Below are positions 1 to 11,900 of a DNA stretch of 64,000 nt, in pieces. Position 1 is the stretch's first letter. Each line of letters begins with the position of its first letter. The DNA lies in IMG/VR virus record IMGVR_UViG_3300030331_002523, positions 29,894 through 93,893 of that record; one strand, written 5' to 3'. The translations under genes and the position numbers were made by a program. The notes beneath the pieces were generated by a model. That model had not been told where the DNA came from and did no database searches. It saw only the letters and a program-made list of their open reading frames with translations. The stretch is from a virus.

Positions 1-3000
1 AGTTTCCAAAGAATTGCTGATGGTACACCTGGTTTAACTACTACAATAAAAGTTGGAACTGACACACCATTTAAATATCATGAAGCATTCCATGCAGTAT
101 TTAGAACATTTTTAACTGACGCTGAGATTAGTAAATATTTATCTTTAGCTGCTGTTAAAGTAAATGCTAAGTTAAAAGCAGAGGGTAAAACTTTAGATCA
201 GGCATTAGAAGAAATGCGTATGGAACATCCTATGTACACACAAATGGATAAAGCAACTCTTACTGACAGATTATATGAAGAGTTTATGGCTGATGAGTTT
301 GATAAATTTAAGATGGATCAAAGATCTGCTAATGTTGACACAGAAACTAAGAGTTTATTCCAAAGAATTATAGATTTAATTTTATCTATCTTAGGTAGAT
401 TCCAAACTAACACACTAACTAGATTATATAAAAATATTGATTCTGGTAAGTATAAAAATGCAGGTGTTGCACAAAATAGATTTACAAGCCCATTTCTTAA
501 TGAGTTTGACACAACACCAAGTGTAGCTCTTAAGGTATCTATAAAGTTGGGTACTAAGACTATAAAAAAGTTTAATTCTGATAAGACTAGTTACATTAAA
601 AAAAGAATTAATAACTATATGCCTGCTGATGATCAGCATACTATTATTTCTGGTATAACTAACTTATTTATTATGCGAGAAATGAAGTCTGATTATCCTA
701 ATCCTGAAGTTATATTAGATGAGGCTATTTTTGATTTTATAGAGTTATATAATCCTGACAGAGAGTTTTATACTGCACAAGAAGACTGGTATACAGAGAA
801 TGCACAAAAGATTGATTTATATTATACATCATTGCTAAATCAAGCAGATAAACTAAAAGAAGCTGTTTTAGATAGACTAGCAGATTTTAATTATCAAGTA
901 GATCAAAAGTCTATTGAAAGAGAAGAAGCAGAAGCAGACTTTGGAGATATTACAAGTGAGCAATGGGATAGACAAGTTAATGAAATAGGTGGTTATGGAT
1001 CAGCTCCTAGGTTAGTAAGAAGGCTTTTAGCAGGAACTACAATAGCTGAACAAGATATGTTTGGTAATAAGTTTGTAGATGAGAATAATAAAGAGCCTGT
1101 TTTAGTTAGTATTGACTATAACATGGTATATGAATCATTGTTAAAAATAGCAGCCGGAGAAACTAACACAAGAAGGATGTTAGAAAAGATTTGGGTATAT
1201 GCTGATGGTAATCCTCAAACAAAAGCTGCTGTTGATGAGATGTATAAGCAAATGGGTATTATAGAATTTGCTAGATCTGGTGAGTTGTTTGATCCTACAC
1301 AACCTATGCCAACGATTAATTCTGAAAGTGGAGTACAGGAATCTTTATATCAGATGTTTACTAATACTTTTAAGAACTTTAGACAAGATTATATGATTGT
1401 CCATAGAGATAAGGGTACAGGTATTGTTCATCTATATTCTGCAACTAAGTCTGATGATGCACATCACTCTCTAATACAGATGGCAGATAGTTTTAATACT
1501 AAGTATTCAAAACTTAAGATTGAAGGCTCTGAAGAAAAACAATTAGCAATAGATGCATTAGAAGATTTAGCTCAGTTTATTTCATATAGACAAGTACCAG
1601 AAGATATAAACCTTCTTGACGAGGCAAAAAGAATTTCTACAGATCTTTATAACACAACAGGAATTAAGGTATCTGCTAACTACTTATTATTTAGTTTATA
1701 TCAAAGACTTATAGATCAAAATATAGAACTAGACTATAAACAAGAATTATTATTTGAGGCTTTTGATTATGCAGAACCTATAGTTTTTGAAGATGTTCAA
1801 GAGATTACAAAGTCTATTCAAAGAAATGAAAATATATTTTTAGATAATCAGTTTGATGAAAGAGATCAGTCTAATAATGAAGAGAAACAAACAGAACAAG
1901 AGCAAGATACAGAGACAGAACCTGAGCAGTATGAAGCAGGTGCACAAGGTAGATTAAGATCAATTGCCTTAAACAATGCATACTTTGATGAGTCTATTGG
2001 TTCTTCTACATTCTTTGATGCAGAAAACAATAGAATATACTCACATCAACAAGGTACTTTCCATTTAGAAAAGATAGCTGAAATGGATAATGCTGATTTT
2101 ATTGATTTAAAAAAGGGTGAGTCAGCATATATGTCTGATAACTTTTTAATTAATGATCCAGCTTTCCAATCTATGGTTATGAATGGTCAAGTAAGATCAA
2201 TGAGAATAGGTGGCTATAAAGAAGGTAGATTAGCTGTTTCACCTGCTGGTAAGATTAAGGCTGCAAAAAGTTATAACAGAAACGAAAAGGGAACTAAGTT
2301 TGGATCATTAACACCACAACAGTTTATACTATCTGTTATAGATGCATACTTATATAACTATAATAGGATATCACCTGACAAAACAAAACTAGGTTCTTAT
2401 GAAGGTAAGGATGGGCCAGTTAAGTTTGCTATGTCACCAAACTTTATTAGAGTTATTGAAGCTTCTGATACAGGAGATTTTGTAACATTACCAGTTAGAA
2501 AAATGATAGAGGATAGTGGAGATGGTATACAATTAACTAAAGAAGGTATAGAAGGATTTAAAGAAGCAATCAAGCAAGAATTTAACAGGATTAGACAAGC
2601 AAGTCAAGAAGGCAATGTTGATAATGAAGAGAACTTTGAAAAGAAGTTAACATTTACAAATACAAAAGAACTTCTTAAAATTATAAAGAAGAGAAATAGA
2701 TTAAGAGTATCATATAGAGATCCTAACTTAGGTGCGGATGTAAAAGAAGCTATTATATCAGGCAATCAAAAGGTTATGTTATCTAATACTACCTCAGCTA
2801 GTTTCTCAAATCTAAGTGCTAATCAGCAAGGTAGAATAATGTTTGAGGAGATTGATCCTAATGTTGATATTACAATGTCTAATCAAGGTAAGGTAAATGC
2901 TAAAGATCTTTCTGATGAACAAGTTACACAGTTGATAAAAGACTTTGGATCATATATAGGTAAGACAAAAGAAGGTAAAAGAATATATACTTTTAGTATA

Positions 3001-6000
3001 GGTGAAACTACCTATTATACTTATAGTCCTACTATTGCACAGTTCTTCCAGTCTAGAAATTATGAAAACGGAAGAGAATTAACTTTATTTAGATTTACAA
3101 CAAGTGAAGATCAAACAGCATTAGTCTTAAATGAAGATGGATCTGTAGAAGCAGCTGATGTTGATATGTCTGTTGTAGAAGTTTTAGAAACATTTGCTAA
3201 AGATCCAGATGTTACATTTGAAACAGCATGGAATTCATCAGGAGCTGAAGAAGTGATGACTACTAGATTAATAAATGAAGCAACAGAGTTTATTGAATTA
3301 CTAAAAGATTTTAAAGCTTATAATAAAATTTCAAGTGAAATATCTGTTGGTTTAGGTAAAATGGTTTCTAATGATAAAGGAACTGTTAGTTATGATAGAA
3401 CCGATGATACTGAAAAGATATCTGAATTATATAACCTAAAGGATGATTCATTAGATTATAACCTTGTACAGATCTTTTTAAATAATTATCTAAACACAAA
3501 AACATTTAATGATCTAATCTTAGGAGATCAGTCAATAACTTTGGGTGATGCTATTACAGCAATTAAAAGAGCTAAGATGCAAAATGCTGCAGGAAAAGCT
3601 GCTGCCCATGATATTACTGCCCCTGCTTTAGGTATTAATCATTCTTTAGAAAGTATAGCTCAAGTAACATACAATGACTCTAGATATAAGAAATTATTTA
3701 CACAAGTTTTGCAAGAGCAAAAACCTGATCTAAAACCTGGTGAAAGAGGTGATGGTCAAATGCTTATTACACTTAAGGCCATGAGACACTTTATGTTTGG
3801 TTTTGGAACTTTAACTAAAGCACAAGCAAGAATACTAGATCTTATTGATGAAGGTGATTTAGAAACTGTAGAAAGAGAATTTTTTGGAACAAGAGACTTT
3901 GCTAGTTATAAAAAACTAGATGCAATTATAAATTCACAAAAGCTTGTATATGGTGATGGTCAGACATACCTAAAAATGTCTGCTTTTATACTTACTAAAA
4001 ACTTTACATCTGTTAAAGATGCATCAGGAAACTGGGTAGCTATAGATGGTAGAGAAGGTTTACACAATCTTAGAGAAAAATTAGAAAAGTATGAATCAGA
4101 TAATAACACTGTAGGTATAGCAGTTCCTGAGTCAGCTTCCAAGATGTACAAAAGAAATGTAATTACTGAAAGAGATGCATTTAGCACAGCACCTTTAGAT
4201 GAAACTAATACATCTACAATAGATGCAGCATTTATGCGTCAACAAGTAATTAATCCATCTAATAAGACTGAGCAAGTTGATGCACGTCAGATTCTAAATC
4301 TAATTACTGGTGAACAGAATAGAACAGATAAGGTTATGCTAGATGGTGTTGAGTTACCAGTAGGAGATGTTATTGATCTTTATCATCAAGCTAGAGAAGA
4401 TAAGCAAGCAAATGCATACTTTAGTAAAAGAAACTTAGTATTTGATTTTAAAGGCATACTAACTGACTTCTTAGACTTTAAGCAAACTCAAGAAGTTACA
4501 CCTAGACTTACAGCATTTTTACAGTTTGCACAAGCTGGTTTACGTGCTTCTCAAGCTAAGAGTCAAATGCTATCTTACTTTTCTATGGAAGAGAGTGGTA
4601 CTGGAGATCCTGATTTTAACTTAAACAATCAGCTAACAGCAAGAAAGTTCCAAGAGTTATTCTTGTCCTTTATAAGTAAAGGTACTATATCAGCCAGACA
4701 ACCTGGTATATCTGCCGCACTTGTGTCTGATGATCAGTTCCAAGTTGTAAAACAAGTTATAGCTACAGACGCAAAAGGTACACCTACTGAGTGGAGAGTT
4801 ATAAGACAAAAGGATTGGGAGTCAATAAAAGCTGATAACACTTTAATTAAAAAGTATGCTGATCCTGAAAATGAAATACATGAAGGATTATCAAAAGATC
4901 AATTTTACTTAGACCGTCTTAGAATGGCAAAGGACAAAGATGGTAATGAGTATATGGAGATGGTTATACCACCACACTTTAAATCTATACTTGATAATCT
5001 AGATCAGTTAGATATGTATGAAGATCTACCAGATTCTATTGCAAAGTATTTTGGTGTAAGAATACCATCACAAGACAAACACTCTGCTGCAAACTTAAAA
5101 GTAGTAGATTGGTTACCTGTATATTATGGATCATCTGCAATATTTGCAAGAGAACTTGTAGAATTATCTGGAGCTGACTTTGATATTGATAAGTTATATA
5201 TGCAGATTAAAGACTTTTATTATGCAAATGGACAGTTTAAAGAGTTTGGATCAGCACAATCAGAGATAGATAAGTATGAAGAGTATGTAGAGTTTATTAA
5301 AAGAGAAGTAAAGAATCCTACATCTATATATAGACAAGCTGTAGATGCTTGGGTTGAGCAAGGTTCAGTAATTGAAGAAGGTATTGTTGATGTTATAAAA
5401 AATGAAGATTATGATGCATTATCAAGAGAAGAGAGAGCTAGGATTACACAAGGTAATTTTAAAATTGCAGCTGAGATATTAAGTTTAGATCCTACATTAG
5501 ATATAGAGTCTGATTTATTTTTCAAGACTGTATATGGAGTACCTGAAGCTTTGACTTCTTTAGGACTTCCTGTTTCTTTTGAGCAGTATACAGAGTTTAA
5601 AGAAAAGAATAGACGTGAGCCATATAATGCTCCTATAGATAATAAGATATTAGATTATAAGTTTGCATTACTTGGTCACCCTGGTATGAGTGAAGGTAAG
5701 AATGGTAGACCTCTTGGTATAGCTAAAGAACCTGCAAACTTAGTACCACTTAAAGATGACTTAAATAAGATGGGTGCTCTTGAGTTTATACTTGAAGAGA
5801 TGCCAGAACTTGCAGAGTTTATTAATGATGTTGACATAGATGTAGATAACTTTAATGGACAATTATTAGCATACGAATCCAATAAAGAGGGTGCAAGATC
5901 TATTGGTACAGTTGTTTTACCTAATATTGTAGTAAATATTCTAAAAGAGTTTGGTATTGAAGTAAGAACTAGACTAGTAGATGATGTTGAACAAATAAAA

Positions 6001-8985
6001 AGATTTACATATAATGATGTTGAATATACTAAGTTTGTTGATTATGTTATTAATGAAGAAGGTGTAGCAGATCCAAAATTATTTAGAACACAGTTTATTA
6101 TATCTGCCCTTGTAACAGCAATGACAGATAATGCTAAAGAAAGATTGGCTGCTAAGTTAGGATTAAAGAAACAGACGCTTGGTATGGTAACTCAAATGAC
6201 TGCAATGGGTCTTAATATAAAAGACTCTGTTCTAATGTTACAACATCCTACAATTAAAAAAGCATTATTTGAAGCTACAAATAAAGAGGATATATTTGAT
6301 CCTGGTTTTGCTACATTATTAGGTCTAAGGATGTTAGCTCTTGAAAATTATTTTGCTGATAATGAAGTTGATACAGATAAACTTAAATTTAAATTTAATA
6401 GGGAAAACTTAATAGATAGTGTGAGAAGAACTCCATTAAATCCTGAGTTAGCATCAGATGAGATTGACCCAAAAACACCAATTAATGACCTAGTGTTTGA
6501 GTATACATTTTTAGAACAGTTTACTATAGCGCTAGGACAAGCTGACTTTATGTATAATATGTCAGTTTTATTACAATTACAAACAGGTTTCACAAGAGAT
6601 TTATATGACTTTAATGAAATAACTAAAGCTGCTGAGAAACTTGGCTTGTATATGAGCAACAAAGAGTTTGCAGAGAGCAATTTACCGTTTGATGTTAGAC
6701 CAATATTTAAAGGAGAAAATTCATTCCATGCATTTTATTTTAACGCATTTGAAGAGTTAAGAACAGATTTATTACCTAAGCTTTTTGTAGAGTTAACAGA
6801 TCCATTCAAAAAGATTGAGAATACTATATTGGGCAGTACAACGATAAGAGATAAAGCAGACTCAGTTGCTCTAACTAATAATGTTATTGCTATATTAAAC
6901 ACAATGGCATATATGGAATCACTCAGAAATGATTCACAATACAATGGTACACAACTTGCAAGTTTAAATAATGCGTTTATTTATCCAAATGCTAAGTATG
7001 GCATACCACTGACAGCAGAACAAAAAGCTGCAGGTATAACAGAGAATTTGGATATAGCAAGTGTTGTTACAAGATTAAGAGAAAACAGTAACTATAATTA
7101 CTTTATAGATGAGTTTATATCTTTACGTGAGGTTGATAGCGAGCATAACTATGAGGGTCTTACACAAGTTATAACAAATAACTTTACAAGATTATCAGAT
7201 GCTAATCTAACTAATATTCAAAATGATATATTATCTTTATATAGTAACCGTAGAACATATAAAGACACTCTTCATTTAGTAAATTATCTTCTTGTTAAAG
7301 ATGGATTTATGCGTGCAAAGAATTCATTTATATCTGTTTTACCAATTGATTTAACAAGAGATATATTAAACTCAATAGATAAGGTACAAAAGTTATTCCT
7401 TACAGAAAATGCAGGAGATGAGGCATACAAAAGAGTATTTGGTAAAACATACTCTGATCTTAAAGAGTATATAGTATTTGAATATCTACAAAGAACAAGC
7501 AATAAATTTTTCTTAAAAAGAAAAAATAATGATGCTATAGCTACTTCATATTTAGGTGAGTATGAAGAGATAGATTATGAAGATGGAAGAATAATTATAG
7601 ACGCTGATGTTACTGAGTCAGAAACTTCATCTAATATGCTTTCTAGATATGGTAAGAGATCTTTTACATACGCTGGTAAAACTTTCTATAGTGTGGAACA
7701 TGCATATCAGGTTATGTTAAGCGGAAGTTTTGATGCTAGTTTAGATAAGAAGTGGAGATCTGGTAAAGGAGATCCAATAGATTCTATACCTGGTAAGAGA
7801 GGAACAGGTAAACTTAAGAGTAGAAGAAAGGGTAAAGATAACGCAGCTTTACTAACACAATTGACTAGAATTTCTATTTTACAGAATGCTAATATGGAAA
7901 CTGAGAATGGTGTTCCATTAGCTCAACAAGTTGTTTATAACTCACAGTTTGATTTTGTTGGTGAAACAAAAGCTGATGCTGATGCTATTAGACAGGGTAT
8001 TTCACAAGCTAGATCTCAGTTAAGATTTGAGACTGTTAAAGATCAAAATGGTGTTGAAGATCTAAAATATATATCTACAGAAAAAATAGCTGAAAGAGAA
8101 AAGGCTTCTAAAGATGCGCTTAAGAGTCCTGTATATGATGATACTGTTAAAGGTGAGTTTATTATTGATTTATATAAAGGTTTACCTACATTCTTTGATA
8201 AAACTGTAAAGAAAATAAGAAGACTAAAGGTTAAAAAAGGAGATGCTACAGGTGTCCAAAAATTAAAAGATAATGCTAATGAAATAAGAAAAGCTGGTTT
8301 TGTTACTAAATTTAGAGAAATAAAAGTACAGGGTCAAACGTTTGTTAGGCTAGAGATTGATGCACCTTTAGAGTTTTTAAGAACTAATAGAGATGGTGTA
8401 GATGAAGTTTATAAGCTTGTTGAAGTACAGAGAGATGGAGATTATAAAGCAGAAGATAAATTAGATCTATTGTTACCTACAAATGAAACAGAAGTATTTG
8501 GAAACTATTTACGCTATAAGAACATAGGTCCACCAAAAGGTTCAAGATCACAGAATGTAGTTGGTTTCTTATTTGGAGAAAGTCCTAATGAACAGCAGAT
8601 AGATCAACTTAATTTAGCTAAATTTGCAATGGATGTAGAAGATGTTTCAGATGATTTTGAAGCGCAAGAGGAAGACTTTACTACAGAAGAAGATGCTAGA
8701 GAAGGAGAAGATCAGACAGCTGAACTATTCTCTGCATTGGGAGTAGCAGAAGAAGCAACAACAGAAGAAGAAGCAGAAGCTGAAGATGTTGATCCTGGTA
8801 CAGAATCATTAGAAGAACAATTAGAACTTACAAAAGATGCATTAGTTGAAGCATTTTATGATAACTTAACAGAAGAGCAAAAAGAGATAGTAGGAACTAA
8901 AGATGAAATAATGGAAGCTTATTTATCATATCAGCAAGATGCAGAAGAATTTATAGAGAATATTAAAAAATGTTATTTAAAATAA
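1..8985 (+). CDS. Virion DNA-dependent RNA polymerase polyprotein, crAss-like (5'-truncated)
   Basis: The reading frame is open from base 1, so the N-terminus lies outside the window. At least 2,994 codons remain. Near the start a zincin-type metallopeptidase motif HEAFH is encoded at 79-93, followed by an E-rich helix (EEFMADEF) near 280-305. The polymerase core is marked by RIPSQDKHSA, then GADFDIDKLY; the catalytic DFDID is encoded at 5176-5190. crAss-like phage virion RNA polymerases use DFDID in place of the cellular DxDGD. The downstream segment TDNAKERLAAKLGLKKQT also resembles that family. A NADAR-like segment (YSVEHAYQ, Glu codon at 7696) lies near 7650-8030, and the C-terminus is very acidic. 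The family is packaged, injected and transcribes early genes; the role here is inferred from that. A 6-bp gap separates it from the next giant gene. No Shine-Dalgarno sequence is visible there. Very sure of the polymerase call; the terminal modules are less certain. Confidence 0.9.
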   Translation, partial: SFQRIADGTPGLTTTIKVGTDTPFKYHEAFHAVFRTFLTDAEISKYLSLAAVKVNAKLKAEGKTLDQALEEMRMEHPMYTQMDKATLTDRLYEEFMADEFDKFKMDQRSANVDTETKSLFQRIIDLILSILGRFQTNTLTRLYKNIDSGKYKNAGVAQNRFTSPFLNEFDTTPSVALKVSIKLGTKTIKKFNSDKTSYIKKRINNYMPADDQHTIISGITNLFIMREMKSDYPNPEVILDEAIFDFIELYNPDREFYTAQEDWYTENAQKIDLYYTSLLNQADKLKEAVLDRLADFNYQVDQKSIEREEAEADFGDITSEQWDRQVNEIGGYGSAPRLVRRLLAGTTIAEQDMFGNKFVDENNKEPVLVSIDYNMVYESLLKIAAGETNTRRMLEKIWVYADGNPQTKAAVDEMYKQMGIIEFARSGELFDPTQPMPTINSESGVQESLYQMFTNTFKNFRQDYMIVHRDKGTGIVHLYSATKSDDAHHSLIQMADSFNTKYSKLKIEGSEEKQLAIDALEDLAQFISYRQVPEDINLLDEAKRISTDLYNTTGIKVSANYLLFSLYQRLIDQNIELDYKQELLFEAFDYAEPIVFEDVQEITKSIQRNENIFLDNQFDERDQSNNEEKQTEQEQDTETEPEQYEAGAQGRLRSIALNNAYFDESIGSSTFFDAENNRIYSHQQGTFHLEKIAEMDNADFIDLKKGESAYMSDNFLINDPAFQSMVMNGQVRSMRIGGYKEGRLAVSPAGKIKAAKSYNRNEKGTKFGSLTPQQFILSVIDAYLYNYNRISPDKTKLGSYEGKDGPVKFAMSPNFIRVIEASDTGDFVTLPVRKMIEDSGDGIQLTKEGIEGFKEAIKQEFNRIRQASQEGNVDNEENFEKKLTFTNTKELLKIIKKRNRLRVSYRDPNLGADVKEAIISGNQKVMLSNTTSASFSNLSANQQGRIMFEEIDPNVDITMSNQGKVNAKDLSDEQVTQLIKDFGSYIGKTKEGKRIYTFSIGETTYYTYSPTIAQFFQSRNYENGRELTLFRFTTSEDQTALVLNEDGSVEAADVDMSVVEVLETFAKDPDVTFETAWNSSGAEEVMTTRLINEATEFIELLKDFKAYNKISSEISVGLGKMVSNDKGTVSYDRTDDTEKISELYNLKDDSLDYNLVQIFLNNYLNTKTFNDLILGDQSITLGDAITAIKRAKMQNAAGKAAAHDITAPALGINHSLESIAQVTYNDSRYKKLFTQVLQEQKPDLKPGERGDGQMLITLKAMRHFMFGFGTLTKAQARILDLIDEGDLETVEREFFGTRDFASYKKLDAIINSQKLVYGDGQTYLKMSAFILTKNFTSVKDASGNWVAIDGREGLHNLREKLEKYESDNNTVGIAVPESASKMYKRNVITERDAFSTAPLDETNTSTIDAAFMRQQVINPSNKTEQVDARQILNLITGEQNRTDKVMLDGVELPVGDVIDLYHQAREDKQANAYFSKRNLVFDFKGILTDFLDFKQTQEVTPRLTAFLQFAQAGLRASQAKSQMLSYFSMEESGTGDPDFNLNNQLTARKFQELFLSFISKGTISARQPGISAALVSDDQFQVVKQVIATDAKGTPTEWRVIRQKDWESIKADNTLIKKYADPENEIHEGLSKDQFYLDRLRMAKDKDGNEYMEMVIPPHFKSILDNLDQLDMYEDLPDSIAKYFGVRIPSQDKHSAANLKVVDWLPVYYGSSAIFARELVELSGADFDIDKLYMQIKDFYYANGQFKEFGSAQSEIDKYEEYVEFIKREVKNPTSIYRQAVDAWVEQGSVIEEGIVDVIKNEDYDALSREERARITQGNFKIAAEILSLDPTLDIESDLFFKTVYGVPEALTSLGLPVSFEQYTEFKEKNRREPYNAPIDNKILDYKFALLGHPGMSEGKNGRPLGIAKEPANLVPLKDDLNKMGALEFILEEMPELAEFINDVDIDVDNFNGQLLAYESNKEGARSIGTVVLPNIVVNILKEFGIEVRTRLVDDVEQIKRFTYNDVEYTKFVDYVINEEGVADPKLFRTQFIISALVTAMTDNAKERLAAKLGLKKQTLGMVTQMTAMGLNIKDSVLMLQHPTIKKALFEATNKEDIFDPGFATLLGLRMLALENYFADNEVDTDKLKFKFNRENLIDSVRRTPLNPELASDEIDPKTPINDLVFEYTFLEQFTIALGQADFMYNMSVLLQLQTGFTRDLYDFNEITKAAEKLGLYMSNKEFAESNLPFDVRPIFKGENSFHAFYFNAFEELRTDLLPKLFVELTDPFKKIENTILGSTTIRDKADSVALTNNVIAILNTMAYMESLRNDSQYNGTQLASLNNAFIYPNAKYGIPLTAEQKAAGITENLDIASVVTRLRENSNYNYFIDEFISLREVDSEHNYEGLTQVITNNFTRLSDANLTNIQNDILSLYSNRRTYKDTLHLVNYLLVKDGFMRAKNSFISVLPIDLTRDILNSIDKVQKLFLTENAGDEAYKRVFGKTYSDLKEYIVFEYLQRTSNKFFLKRKNNDAIATSYLGEYEEIDYEDGRIIIDADVTESETSSNMLSRYGKRSFTYAGKTFYSVEHAYQVMLSGSFDASLDKKWRSGKGDPIDSIPGKRGTGKLKSRRKGKDNAALLTQLTRISILQNANMETENGVPLAQQVVYNSQFDFVGETKADADAIRQGISQARSQLRFETVKDQNGVEDLKYISTEKIAEREKASKDALKSPVYDDTVKGEFIIDLYKGLPTFFDKTVKKIRRLKVKKGDATGVQKLKDNANEIRKAGFVTKFREIKVQGQTFVRLEIDAPLEFLRTNRDGVDEVYKLVEVQRDGDYKAEDKLDLLLPTNETEVFGNYLRYKNIGPPKGSRSQNVVGFLFGESPNEQQIDQLNLAKFAMDVEDVSDDFEAQEEDFTTEEDAREGEDQTAELFSALGVAEEATTEEEAEAEDVDPGTESLEEQLELTKDALVEAFYDNLTEEQKEIVGTKDEIMEAYLSYQQDAEEFIENIKKCYLK

Positions 8986-8991
8986 AAAACC

Positions 8992-11900
8992 ATGGCAGTT
9001 TGTTACAATAGAAATACAGAAGAATACAAAGCTCTAAAGACAGAGTTTAAAAGTCCTTTTATTGTAGATTCAATAATAAGAGATTATCAAATTATAAATA
9101 AGAATGATAATATTCCTACTGTTGAAGAGGCTCTTGAGGTTGTTAATGATCAAAAATCTATTAACAAGATAACTACAAGAAAAGCTGTATCAACTATTTA
9201 CGCAAACTTAGTGTCTAAAGGTTATGTCTATCAAAGAGGTAATAAGTATTATGTAACTAATAATAGTATACAAGTTGCTAAAATTGCTGCTAAATATCTT
9301 GAGACAGCAGGATTTCCTAAATCTACTTTACAAGTAAGAAAGGGAGCTAATATAATGGAAGCTGTTGTTAATGACTCAATAAACTATGGTGATATTATAA
9401 CTAATATAAATATAGATCAAGACAGAACACACACTGTAAAAGTATTAGATGAATTAACTAAGAAAGTCCAAGGTCTTAAATATGCTGTAATGGATTCAGC
9501 TACTGCAGGTGCTCTATATAAGATGTTACCAAATGAAGTAAAACAAGATGTTCCATTTTCAGAAGTAAAGTCTTTTTTCTATGATGGTGCTGCTATACTT
9601 ATAAAAGGAAGAGTAAATAATGCTGTAGCACTTGAGGAAGTATTACACCCTGTGGTTGAATCTTTTTACTTAGATGATATAGAGCTGTTTAATAGATTTG
9701 TAGAAGAGGTATCACCAGAAATAAAAGAAGAAGTAGAAGAAAGATATTCTGCTCAGAGAGGCTTTACTGAGAAAGAAAGACAGCTAGAGATGGTTACTAA
9801 AGCATTGAGCCAACATTTTAGTGGTGAAAGACCTGCTACATCAAGATCTTTCATTCAGATTATGAATGATTTTCTTAAATGGTTTGCTGATGTAATTAGA
9901 TCATTATATAAAAAACTATCAGGTAAAACTCTTAATTTATCAGACTCAGTTATAAATTCTTCAATGAACTTATCTGATCTTGCAAGAAAACTTAATACAG
10001 AAGATTTACAGTTTGTATTAAATCCAAAAGCATTACAACCAGAAAAGGTGAGATATGCATTATCACCACAGAAAAAGACTGTGCTTAATAATATAATTAA
10101 ACAACATAGTTTTCCTGTTCAAAAGATGTTAATTGAAAATTTATTTCATGGGGTTGCTTCTGCTAAAGATAGATTTAATGATTTAGCTGCAGCACAGGTT
10201 GTATTTGTAGATGGTAAGTATGAGAATGTAGAAACTGGAGAAGAATATAGATCAGCACGTGAAGCTCTAATGGGTGATCAGTTTGATAGTAGCTTTGATG
10301 TAGAAGAAGTTTTTGGTGAAGATCTTAGTAAAGTATTATATGGTGCTGTATTAGGAACATCATATGAAACAATTGAGAAAGGTTTTACTAAAATAAGCAG
10401 GGGTAATCAAGAAGTTGAAGCAATGTATAACGATCTTGTTACAAGGATTGATACCATGAAAGATTTAGATAAGTCTGTATTTATACCAGAAGTAATTATA
10501 GCAGACCATACAAATAAGATAGCTGATACTGTACATATCCTTAAAGTGGACAGATATGGACAATTTACACCAATAAATTTAAGAATTGGTAAAGTAAGTA
10601 AAAAGTCAAAAATATATAGAGATAGAACAGAAGCTGTATCAAATACTAGTTTATTCTTTGAAGAAGGTGCTGAATTTGTTCTAACACCAAAGATGCAAGA
10701 CAACCTTAGATTAGGAGTGCAAAGAAGAATGTTTGAAAACTTAGGTTATGTCTTATCTGATGCTGGTACTACATTCCACGTACAAAAGAAAGGTAACAAC
10801 TATATAATAGAAGACACAACATTACATATGTTATCTGAGAATGAATATCTAATTAATCAGGTAATGCCAGAAAATGTTGATGAAGAGAATGCTGCTGTTA
10901 TTGATCAGATATTAAGTATAGATAGAAACCCTGAGATTGATGTTACTTTTGATGATTTTGAGGTAGAAGATGTACCAGAGATTGGTGCTGATATGTTTGA
11001 TGCTCTTGTACGTGCTCTTACAGACTTTAGAAAAGGTTTAATATCTAGAGAACAGGCTTTGACAAATGCAAGGAATGTGTTACAAATGGATAAGTCTAGG
11101 GCTCAAATGCTTAAGGAAGTGGGCATGACTAGAACATTAATAGAGCAAAATATTAATGATCCAGATGAAATTACCAGAGTATACTTTGAAATAGTAAATG
11201 ATAGTATAAAACAAATTCAAGAGTTTAAAGAATATATAGGTGATCCTGATAACTTTAACAAACCAGAGTATATAACAAGAGTATTATCATGGCAAAAATT
11301 TGTTGAGAGCTATAGAGGGTTGGCTAATATTGCTGAGTCAGAAGGATTAAGCTCAAATCAAAAGTCTAAGATTATTGAGCTTATTAAAGAACTAAACAGC
11401 TTAGTTGGTGTAAGAAGAGCTGATGGCACTATTGTTGAGTCAGGACAATTTGACTTAGCAATAAGAAATTATATAAAACAATTTGTACGTGATAATTCAA
11501 ATCAAGATTTTGATAATGAAGATCTTGAAGAACTATTAAATACTGCAAAAGATATAGGTTGGGGAGAACAAAATTTATATGATTTAGATGGATCAAAAGA
11601 TACTTTACTTGCGCTTATGGCTAAGAAGTATAAGTATGATCAGCAAACAATAAAAGATAGAATTGAAGCACGGATACCAAGAATTCAAGCAGCAACACTA
11701 AAGTTAAAACAAGCTAATGGTGGTAGATTAGACAAGAATGCGTTTGATTTTATGATTCAAATGATTGATGGTAAAATGACTGGTAGGTATGTGAAAAAAA
11801 TAGGAAGTATATTTTACCAACAACTTAATGAATTAAATCAAAAACTATATGATGATGAAGGAGGATGGAAACAGTATATAGAAATAGATGATCTTGCTGA

